Source: Macrobrachium rosenbergii
Taxonomy: Eukaryota > Arthropoda > Malacostraca > Decapoda > Palaemonidae
Reading direction: 5' to 3'
DNA length: 64,000 bases
NCBI RefSeq assembly: GCF_040412425.1
Contig: NC_089744.1
Location: 33,118,243-33,182,242, forward strand
Every line of letters begins with the position of its first letter. The stretch's first letter is position 1. Below the pieces are notes generated by a model. The model saw only the letters and a list, made by a program, of their open reading frames with translations. It ran no database searches and was not told the DNA's origin. This document shows positions 55,966 through 64,000 of the stretch, in pieces. The translations under genes and the position numbers were made by a program.

Positions 55966-57510
55966 GTGCTTCCCCAGGAAAGAGAGTTATCTCTCAGAGA
56001 TACAGTCTGTCAGGTTGATCCATACTTGACTCATCTGGGTCCTGGTCTGTCACCAGGATGTCTCCATGTGGAGGGAGTCTCCCTAGACTATTGCACTGGA
56101 ATTGACTGCCAGAGCAGCATTCCAGTCAGTCTCATAGATCGATCTTTGGGTCTGTCATTGGCTAAGATTGTTTTTTTCCTCAGGTTTCCATACACTCGAG
56201 GAGACTGCCAGCACTCAAAAGATTGTTACTCTGGGAGGTAATGATATTATCTACCTCTTCCAATAGACAGCAAACCTGTAGGGTGTGAGAAGCTGTGCTG
56301 TTTCAAACTTCGAGGTTTGTTGGTTCCAAGTTGGCTTTGACACTCAGTAATGGAATGGTTCTGGGAGCCTCCCCCCCCCCTGCTAAAGGTAGGGGAGGCT
56401 GCAGTGGACAGGCTTTGGCTCAGTCACAAGGCAGTGGCTAAGACCTTACCTTGCCCCTGGGAAGAGGTGAATGAGATCCTTCTGGAAGGTGCTGTGGGAG
56501 TGTTCTACCCCCTCTTCCCAGTGAACCAATTCATTTGCCAGAACTGGTCTTAGATGGAACAGTCTGTTCTGTTCTTAGTTCCATCAAAGAGGGGAACTTC
56601 TTGCTTTTCGGGGGATTTGAGGGATGTGTATGTTCAATACTTACCCATCGGTCCTCTTGCAGGTATCTCTTCTCTTTACCCTCTGGAGGGACGGTGTTCT
56701 AGTTCAAGATGCTTGTTTCGGACTAGTAACCACTCTCCAAGGATTCACTTGCATGGGTACTTCAGCAAAAGTACCTGTGCAATTGGCTGGTCCTGGCAAG
56801 CTCATTACTGCCATCGCTAGTACAGAGATTAGCTTCTCAAGTTTTTGTCACGACTTGGGTATAATGATGAACTTATAGAAGTCAGATCTCACGTGCAAGC
56901 AGAGGGTAAAATATCTGAACATGCAGAAAGACATGGCAGCAATGAGGATTCTCATATCGCAGAAGTTTCCTGCCTTGGTAGGAACAACCCTCTCGGTAGT
57001 GGTGCGTCAATGTTCCTCTGTCGGAGGTGGTGAGGAGAGAGCTAGCTTGGTAGTTGGTGACAAGAGCCTTTCTTTAGGGGTGTCGTTAGGCACTCCCCCT
57101 CTTTAGGTGCTCTTGTTTTTTTAACACATCTGCCAGAGGTAGAGCGCACTCCTGGAAAAATGTTTGTTGCAGGTGTGTGGGACCAGAATGACAGACACCT
57201 CCATATCAGTGTCCTGAAAGTCAAGGCAGCTTTTTTTTTTTTAGCCCAGCGAGAGTTACGGGACTGTGTGAATGGGCACTCCGTGGTGTTGATGAGCAAC
57301 AGCACTACGGTGGTGGCATACATCAATGAGCAGGGTCCCTTCCAGCATCACAGGTTGACATTGCAGATATAAGAGTGGGCAGTAGCACACTTGGTGGAGC
57401 TGTCAGCCAGGTACATTCTGGGGTCCTGGAATGGGGTCTCAGATGAGCTCAGTGGCCAGAGCCTGGTGATAAGGACGGGGTTCCAACTCTAAGACATTGT
57501 GGAGAGATTC
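55966..57510 (+). pseudogene. Gag end and RT/RNase H, DIRS element F
   Basis: CQVDPYLTHLGPGLSP (about 56005-56055) parallels the Gag block PDLTRLDPGLSLQQL. LSHKAVAKT (about 56422-56448) parallels LAHQAVAKT. GDLRDVYVQYLPIGPLAG (about 56610-56660) parallels LKDVYFQIPIHLSS around the first RT Asp. The YLDD box is destroyed. DRHLHISVLKVKAAFFFLAQ (about 57190-57250) and HSVVLMSNSTTVVAYINEQG (about 57280-57340) are the RNase H blocks, with the catalytic Asp of SDN changed to Asn (SNS). That change and the broken frames show decay. Confidence 0.7.
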
Positions 57511-57647
57511 TTCAGAGTCCCGGTATGTCAGAAGTTACTGGGGTACAGCTCATCTGTGCTGGACCATGGGTTGTGATGGAGGATGTTTTTCCAGCACCCA
57601 GGGGACATGTTAGAGGCTTTCGCCTTCCTCTCAGTTTTTTTTTTATA

Positions 57648-59067
57648 CAGTCACCGCAAATAGAAATCGAACCTACTTGGCAACTGGTAGGATAAACATG
57701 ATTATCATCAAGGAAATAAATAAAACAAACATAATAGAGAATAGTAGCACTTATTTTAATATTTAGTCATATTCCCCTTGGCTTTAAGAACAAGTATGAG
57801 TTGTTTAGCCATGCTGTCGGCCAGTTTCTTGAAGTATTGCAAAGACATTTCATTCTCCCAGATTGTGGTGATTTCTTGTTGCAGGCGCATGAGGGATGAT
57901 GTGTTGCACGACTGAAGCTTCTTTTTCATGACATTCCACCCATTTTCGATTGGGTTGAGGTCTGGACTGTTACCAGGCCACTGTAAGACCTCAATATTGT
58001 GATCAGTGAGCCACTTTGTAACTTTCTTGGCCTTATGACATGGAGCACCATCGTGCATGAAGACACTGCAGCTATGAGTCTCATATGAAGGCAGGAGGTG
58101 ATCTTCAAGAACTTGAATGTAGCGGTCAGAATTCATTGTAACAATTTTTGGGAGGAAGTGCAATCCTCCACGGCCTCTTAAACCACTGAAACATCCCCAA
58201 ATCATGACAGATTCGGGGTGCTTGACGGTGGCAACTGTGTAGGCAGGGTCGAATCTGCTGACTGAAGATGGCCGTCTTATTGTGGTAGAACGGCCCTGAA
58301 TACACTGGAATGTTGATTCATCTGACCACATGACCTTCCTCCAGTCATCAGCTGTCCAGTGGATGTATTTCTTGGCGAAATTCAGTCGAGCTTTCTTCAT
58401 ACGATCTGTCAGAAGAGGTTTGCGTGCAGCACGGCGGATGGGCAGCTGGAGGTCTTTCTGGAGACAGTGTTGGATGCAATGGATTGATACTTCTTTTAAC
58501 AGGGTTGGGTGACTTGTTTTTAGCTGAGAAGCTGTAAGACGAAGGTTTTTACGTAGTTCTCTCACAAGAAGATGATCAGTGGCCTTGGAAGTCTTCCGTG
58601 GGCGTCCAGGATAAGGTTTTCTTGGGGGAACAATGTTGGCTGGTAGGTCACGAGCGGCAGCCAGCAGCAGCATTACAGTTGACTTTGCTCAGCCAGTACG
58701 TCTACAGATTTCTTAAATAGGCACTTTTTCTTGCCTCCAGGCTAATATGTGAGCCTTCTCCTCCTTATTCATGTGTGCACGACCCATATTTAGGGAATAT
58801 ATAAAGAATTAAAAGGCAAGAAGTGCTCCAGTCCAAATACTGGGATCTTGGGGGCAGAGCAAATCAAAGCAATAACCTCTCCCTTTGCTGTCTGGGTCAG
58901 CACTGAGTCCTGAGGCACACACCTCCCACACATACTAGCCCAGGAGAGTTGCCAGATATCACCAGCCAACTCTAGCTCAAACCATAGGGTGGGAAACGCA
59001 AAAAGATTTCGGACGTCTAAACAGTGGATTCTTATGGGTTAGGTCCGATTTCTGTTTGCAGTGACTG
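57648..59067 (-). mobile_element. Tc1/mariner element, 1420 bp
   Basis: TIRs CAGTCACCGCAAATAGAAAT (57648) and the complement of ATTTCTGTTTGCAGTGACTG (ending 59067) are close inverted repeats flanked by TA (57646-57647 and 59068-59069). It carries one transposase gene on the minus strand and sits in DIRS element F. Confidence 0.85.
57756..58787 (-). pseudogene. Tc1 transposase (DD34E), two N-terminal stops
   Basis: Cut-and-paste transposase. From ATG at 58787 (MGRAHMNKEEKAHILAW) the frame runs to 57756 with two in-frame stops, TAA near 58714 and TGA near 58689, in the first helix-turn-helix. After them 305 residues are uninterrupted: PYPGRPRKTSKATD (the linker with GRPR hook), LTASQLK helix, MWSDESTF (first D), VFMHDGAPCHKAK (second D) and WPGNSPDLNPIENGW (E, 34 residues after the second D). 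The DDE triad is complete and the family length (about 340 aa) is right. Only the two stops inactivate it, so it was probably active recently. The frame ends in KGNMTKY. Confidence 0.85.
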
Positions 59068-59069
59068 TA

Positions 59070-60030
59070 ATTTGTTAGTGATCACCCCAAATTTCAATTT
59101 GACTTTGGTGGCTCCCAGTGGCCACATGCCGAGTGGTTCCCAGACCTGCTAGCTCCTTTTTACAAGAAAGATTCCCCTTTGACACAGCCTTCTGTACCAG
59201 CCTGCACTTTGAGAGGTATTACCAGGCAGTGGTGATGATATCACTTCATGCCCGGAGACTATCCACCACCTCTTGTGAGCAAGAGGGTTATTTCTCAGCA
59301 CATAACAAGATGTCTAGATACTTGTGGAATATTCAGCGGCTGTGTACCAGGGGAAATGAACCGTCTTCAGTAGTTGTTGTAGTTGAAGGAGTATCTCTCC
59401 AATCAGAGATTCTGTTCAGCAGGTAGTGGACTTTCTTGCCCTTCTTCGCCTTGAGAAGCTTCTCTTTGTGTCAGCTATTAAGGTTGATAGAGCTGCCCTT
59501 AGCCAAGTCCTTTGGTGAAGAAATTGATCTCTCATCTGTGTGAGGGATATTTATACTTCTGAGAAGTTCTTAATAGTCTTGTCCACCCTGGGAACTCAGG
59601 TCCCCAGGGAGGTTATGATTCTCATCTTGAGCCTAGCTTGTATGCTGTATGAGCTGTTGAGAGGGTTGTCAGACAGAGCTCTGGCTCCAAGACTGGTTTT
59701 CTGTGCTTATTCTAGCTTTGGCAATGAGAGTTGGTGAGCTTTGTGGCCTTTGACCATAAGCACTCATGGGAAAGAGGATCTGTTACACTTGAGTTGGTCC
59801 CCAGAATTCGTAACTGAGACTCAGAATCCAAAGATCCCTGACGCCAATTCAAGTCCTTTTCGATCCCTTCCTGAAGGACTTTTAGGTATGATTGGAACGA
59901 GACGCTACTTTTTCCAGTTAGGGTGCTGCTGTACTACTTCAAGAGAACTCAGCATCTCAGGCCTGAGTGTCATGCCTCTTCATTAGTACTGACTTGGTCA
60001 AGGAAGAGGTGTCCAAGAGCACATCCTCTT
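59070..60030 (+). pseudogene. Tyrosine recombinase remnant, DIRS element F
   Basis: VITPNFNLTLVAPSG (about 59075-59120) continues the element A VITPNLRMILVAPKW block after the Tc1 insertion. Later blocks are AAVYQGK (about 59338-59358), SVQQVVDFLALLRLEK (about 59412-59460), ETQNPKIPDANSSPF (about 59817-59862) and EEVSKSTSSF (about 60003-60033). Each is in a different frame and the HxxR and Tyr motifs are gone. Confidence 0.6.
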
Positions 60031-60509
60031 TTGAGCAGCCCTGCTGCTCTCCCCTTGACTGTACCAGTGATGTCACATCAGCCTTTGATGTACCCTGACC
60101 AGCGTTTTGAGTTGGCGATTGCAGCGGCTAACCCGTTCACCTCTTTGTAGACCTACGGTTCCGGAATCCAGATCTGTCAGCAGTGTATCACTCTCAAAGC
60201 TTTGGAGCCCCTTTTGTGGTGGTGGCTTCTTCTCCCGCTCATTCAGCAGCGTATCCCTCGCAGAGCTTTGGACCCCTAATGCAGTGATAACTTTTACGTA
60301 GGATCCATCTTCTGATGGTCTCATGAAGCAGTGGTTGACAGAGTTGACATCGTTTTTCGAGAGAAGTTCACCTGTGTTGTGAAGAAGCGTCGCCAGTCTC
60401 CATCTCCATCTTTTCCTCCATTGTCTTCCTTCTCTTCTCTATCTTTGTCTGATCATGGCTGCGGTTCTCCTGCTCCAGCTCGCAGCCATCTCGCTGGTGA
60501 GGGGGTGTC

Positions 60510-61268
60510 ATGTCCAGCCGCTTCTTGTCCATCAGTTTTTCACCCCAAGCAGAGATCGGCAATAGGAAATTCTATAGCAGTGATGTCTTTCCCGATCGCC
60601 CCGTTCATGTTTGTAGGAAGGATAACAAGGCTTCTGTTAAGAAATCCCGTGTAGAGAAGGGTTCGGAAGTTCAACTGTTTCCTTCAGGGTCCCGCTATTG
60701 TATGATGGAATTGAGAGATTCTGCACAGCCGCGGACGTGTTTCCAGCCTAGGCCGTTGTCACCTCGTCGCTTGCATGTCCATGACCTTAGTCTCCGGCAT
60801 TCCAGAACGCCTCTCTGTTCACGCTATCCCAGAAGGCCCTCTGATCGTCATTCCAGCTCCCATGAACGTGAACTGTCACATATCCATGTCCTTGAAGACA
60901 TGCATGTACGTCTGGTTAGTTCAGTCCAATTGGCCATTCAGCCTTGCTCCTCAGCGTCTCGTCATCTCTCACGTTTTCACTCTCTTAGGAGAAATCAAAT
61001 TCACACAGACGTACAGCCACATGTCGACTCACAGCCATCAGAATTACAGCCACATGTCGACTCACGGCTGTCTCACGGGGAGGTGTGGAAGTTGTCTCAG
61101 GTGTGCGTGTCTGGGAATGGACCATCGACTTCACTCACGTCAAGGCTTGGGGAGAGAACAGGATGGCCTATGGTCATACCATGTTGAAGCACCGGTTCCT
61201 GTCTGATCACCGTCTTGTTCAATTCTGTCGAATGAAGAGTTTTGATAGAATTACTGTGGACTTCTAGA
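60510..61268 (+). pseudogene. DIRS Gag-like fragment, sequence G
   Basis: A Ser/His/Arg/Pro-rich frame with the short-word composition of the element C Gag (RPSDRHSSSHERELS). A 33-bp tandem duplication encodes QPHVDSQPSEL twice (61012-61077). No Cys-rich motif is present, so the N terminus is missing. Assigned by composition and position, not by a diagnostic motif. Confidence 0.4.
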
Positions 61269-61840
61269 AGGGTGACAACCCACGTGTGAGTGCATCAATA
61301 GCATATCTGTGCAATGCCTTTCGATCACTTACTTGTTTTAGCTGGATCATCTGGAATGGCCAACGGACATTACCATACCATCTACATACAAGCGAACGGG
61401 ATCGTTCTCCCAACTTTTATGTCCTTCATAACATAAGTTGATGGGGTCTTATTTATCGGTACTAGTCAGCCTCTGTTTTAAGTAAACGTCCACTTCACCG
61501 AATGAACGGCCTGTGAATTCAAACTGATGGATCATTCTCCCAGACGTATCGGTGTAAGTTACGATCTTCATGGGACGTTTTCATCATAGTATCCAACGTC
61601 CTTTTCATAACACCTACATCTAAATGAATGAATTCGTGCTATCAGGTCCATACAGCTGTCAGGGAAGTCATGATCTCTGACAAGGTCTCTCCATCCCTTC
61701 CCATCCTATCTCAGAGAGGTGAGAGAATTTAGCCTAATGGTGAGATGGCAACTATCTCCTTGGGGTGTTGTACACACTTCCCCTCCAGAGATACTCTGTG
61801 CCTCAAAGCATCAACCGAAGGACATTCACCTACACTTAAG

Positions 61841-62195
61841 AGGTTAGGTTGGGTTTGGATTAAGTTGGGTACTTAACCTAACTAGTTTCTAGTCTAACCT
61901 ACCGGACCTGCATTTCAATATTCTGGAACTATTTGTCTAATGGCATCAACCAGGAGGTATTCTCCTGCTCTACAAGGGACTAGGTTGGGTTAGCTTTGGT
62001 TCGGTACTTAGCCTAACCTAACTAGTTCTAGTCTAACCTTACCAGTCCTGCACATCAATATCCTGGCATCAGGCAGAAGGTAGTTACCCGTTCTTCAAGG
62101 GTAAAGATTGGGCTAGATACCCAACCTAGCCAAGCCTGACCTGATCTGCACCTCAGTAACCTGAATCTTCTTAGATCTCAAAGCTTCAGGATCCA
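61841..62195 (+). repeat. ~120-140-bp tandem repeat, three units, containing RNase H fragments
   Basis: Units begin near 61841, 61980 and 62105 with AGGTTGGGTT-type words and include AACCTAACTAG-type words. Each holds a variant of CTGCAYATCAATATYCTGG, the DNA of the RNase H HINILEL block. The words resemble arthropod telomere units (TTAGG) only superficially. Confidence 0.5.
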
Positions 62196-62199
62196 AGGA

Positions 62200-62960
62200 T
62201 AGGCGTTCCGTAGTGTAGTTAAGAACCGGTACCATGGTAGTTCCTTAGTCAACAAGAGGGTTTGAGGGTTTGGGGGCTAGTTGATGGTGTGGGTGCATGG
62301 GTTTGCAGTAGCACACTCAGCACAGCAGCCAACCAGACACACTCCAGGATGATGGATGTATAACAGACAAGTTCGGTTTCACATCCATGATTCAAGTCTT
62401 TTGCTTTCAACTCCCCATCATTTTGTCTAATTCATTGGAAGATCAACAGCACCTCCAAACTAAGTTCCGACAACTTGTTTTTGGTTCTTACTTGGTCAAG
62501 AAGCGGGGTCTAGAGGCTCCATTTCTTTTGACTTGATGTAGTTACACTCCTCCTGTGAGGGGTGTGAGATGTAAGCAGTAGCTGCTGCTCCTGTAATTAC
62601 CAGTGGATCCACAACCCAAGGAGAGAATATTATGTGGATCTTAAGACAGTTTCAGGAGTCTCCAGTGTCCAAATAGGCACTCCTTTGATAGCAATGACAT
62701 CAAGGTAGTGCCATGGTTACACTATCCTCCTCCAGAGATTGTTCCGTCTTCAGAACGTTGACCAGGGTGGCAGTCTCCTACACTTCCTTACTTGGAACTT
62801 AAACACAGTTCAAGAGTCTCAAGATCCAAGATAGACACTCCTCGGTGTGATAGCAACAACACCACACTACTGCCATGGTCAACAAAGGTCCGTGTGTCCT
62901 TTCATCTGCTCTATTGCAGTGCAGGTACACAAGCAGACAGACAAACAGCCAGTGCAGTGG
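62200..62960 (+). pseudogene. Repeated RNase H fragments
   Basis: Fragments of the catalytic RNase H stretch recur at about 62210-62270, 62680-62750 and 62840-62930 (GATAGCAACAACACC...GCCATGGTCAACAA). GTAGCACACTCAGCACAGCAGCCAACC (about 62307-62333) matches the VAHSVELSARY block. All out of frame. Confidence 0.45.
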
Positions 62961-63185
62961 CCAAACACAACATTTATTCGTTGAAGTCAGTAGATAAGGA
63001 CAGTGGATCTTGGCACCTTTACTTCCATAAATTCGTTCAACTTTTGAAGAAGCTTGATCATAGTCCTTCTTTCTTGACTTTCTGAAGTTGGCGGTGTTCT
63101 GTTCTGTCTTCTCACACCTTTGAATAAAGTAAGACATCTTTGGTACCCATTTACATCTGGAAGTGTTAGCCTTTTATCATTCTAC
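62961..63185. other. no recognised feature
   Basis: Unassigned junction between shredded DIRS sequence and the next DIRS left end. A minus-strand frame at 62799-63137 has no recognised motif. Confidence 0.4.
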
Positions 63186-64000
63186 ATTTTCACGCATGAA
63201 ACTTACCGAACAATTACATAGCTACACGCTTCTTAACCTTACGGCAGTCGAAATCCCAAATTTCTCGGTGCTAGCGGCGCTGCTGACGTGTAGGTGATAC
63301 AACCCCGCCCACTTTCGGGGATCCCAGGTACTACTGAGCTTTGCTTGACAATTCGTTTCCTGCCGCCCACGGTGAAACACCCGTGGTTTTTCGCTGCAGT
63401 CAACTGTTCGCCATTTTGTTTGACACCCGATTTGGTGAAGTACAATTTTCTTGGTTGTTTTTTGTGTTTGACGGCATAGCTGCTTTCTTTATTCATCTGT
63501 TTAGTGTGAGTTATGTCAGATTCAGGTTCATCTGTTAGGTTTTGCAGCGAAGGCTGCAAAACTAGATTAGCCAAGTTATGTTATGACCCACACTCAAAGT
63601 GTGTGAAATGTAGGGGGCAAGAGTGTACTAAAGAGCGTACATGCAATGAATGTGTAGATCTAGATGATCAAGGATGGAAGAGTTTTTTTGTCTCACCTTG
63701 ATAAGATGGAAAAAGATAGGAAAAGAAAGGCAGCCATTAGGGCTGATAGCAGGGCTAGATTAGAGTCAACTCCTTTGCCGTCAGAGGCAAAGAAGCCCGC
63801 TTTGTCTTCTCCTATTTTGTCAAACATCTCTCCTATTGATAGTCCTCCTACTTCAGTACATCTTACTCCGGCTCAGGTTCCCCATGCTTCTGATTCGACA
63901 TCATTGCCCAATTAGAAGATAAGATGGATAGAAATTTGAGCTGATTGCTAAATCTGTTTTGGATTTAGGTACATCTTTTTCGTGAATTTGTGACCAAGTC
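63186..64000 (+). mobile_element. DIRS-type retrotransposon, element E, 5' end (runs off window)
   Basis: CATGAAACTTACCGAACAATTACATAGC (about 63196) matches the element C/D end type (AACTTACCAAGTAATTACATAGC). It leads through an untranslated stretch with ACCCCGCCCACTTTC to a Gag start at 63513. Same superfamily as C and D but a distinct subfamily. Confidence 0.7.
63513..63915 (+). pseudogene. DIRS Gag N-terminal part, element E
   Basis: ATG at 63513: MSDSGSSVRFCSEGCKTRLA followed by CVKCRGQECTKERTCNECVD. This is the DIRS Gag Cys-rich motif with all Cys present (C-x3-C, C-x2-C, C-x5-C-x2-C), the cleanest copy in the window. A one-base shift near 63690 separates it from LDKMEKDRKRKAAIRADSRA (about 63705-63765) and the Ser/Pro-rich continuation to a stop at 63915. 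The equivalent residues in element C are LDKLDKDRKRKAAIRA. The rest lies beyond the window. Confidence 0.75.

Larger units (their letters stand above)
55800..60030 (+). mobile_element. Degenerate DIRS element F with Tc1 insertion
   Basis: Collinear with element A from the C-terminal Gag to within the recombinase, with a Tc1 element inserted at 57648-59067. No terminal repeats remain, so it is a both-ends-truncated copy. Confidence 0.65.
60100..62960 (+). mobile_element. Degenerate DIRS sequence G, shredded
   Basis: A Gag-like Ser/His/Arg-rich open region (60330-61270), then several dispersed fragments of the RNase H segment (61670-62960), without RT or recombinase. No terminal repeats are recognised. 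Treated as one or more rearranged DIRS copies. Confidence 0.5.

Noticed and set aside
61841..62050. Telomere-like TTAGG/CCTAA words
   Set aside because: Only short, irregular runs inside a longer ~130-bp tandem unit that also contains RNase H-derived text; not a (TTAGG)n array.
63239..63574. Minus-strand 111-codon frame across the DIRS 5' end
   Set aside because: It overlaps the ITR and Gag start in antisense and has no motif; a chance frame.

Overview
This is a eukaryotic nuclear window that is almost entirely transposable elements. The density of DIRS-type retrotransposons (inverted terminal repeats, Gag, RT/RNase H and tyrosine recombinase), together with repeats that I recall as common in shrimp, crab and crayfish genomes, points to a decapod crustacean. 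The species is not determinable from the sequence alone. Nearly all coding blocks carry stops or frameshifts. There is no sign of bacterial gene organisation, rRNA, CRISPR or a confident tRNA.

Layout. 0.4-6 kb: a LINE relic, then a PIF/Harbinger-like pair (MADF/Myb-like exons on +, DDE transposase on -) whose intron holds ~130-bp tandem repeats split by an internally deleted Ty3/gypsy-like LTR element. 7-9.2 kb: a broken copy of a large invertebrate protein family whose second copy lies at 43-47.5 kb. 10-13 kb: a SINE-like repeat, a second Harbinger relic, a solo LTR with a 4-bp target duplication and a small TIR element. 14.6-24.6 kb: a Jockey-type LINE split by a DIRS array (three 5' ITRs, then one nearly complete DIRS). 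25.75-33.7 kb: a pogo/Tigger-like MITE split by a second DIRS of the same family. 33,993-34,135: one clean host exon, the first coding exon of a heterochromatin protein 1 (HP1) homologue, missed by ORF callers because it is only 45 codons. 34.7-38.7 kb: a third DIRS family, MITEs, microsatellites and an antisense LINE. 38.7-50.9 kb: a fourth DIRS family, split inside its RNase H-to-recombinase segment by a 5.94-kb TIR DNA transposon. 51.1-51.46 kb: a possible terminal exon on -. 51.5-60 kb: more DIRS copies, one carrying a Tc1 element. 60-63 kb: shredded DIRS sequence. 63.2 kb to the end: the 5' end of another DIRS.

The most interesting object is the 42,496-48,436 transposon. It has long TIRs and a minus-strand protein with an N-terminal Cys-rich motif, an ADN/DHN-type middle region, an XPG/FEN-like acidic-residue pattern and a C-terminal Cys-rich tail. 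Academ transposons are known to carry XPG-like nucleases, so an Academ-like or unclassified superfamily is my leading hypothesis. If the HP1 gene is real, everything downstream to the window end may lie inside one giant intron, since no second HP1 exon is visible.
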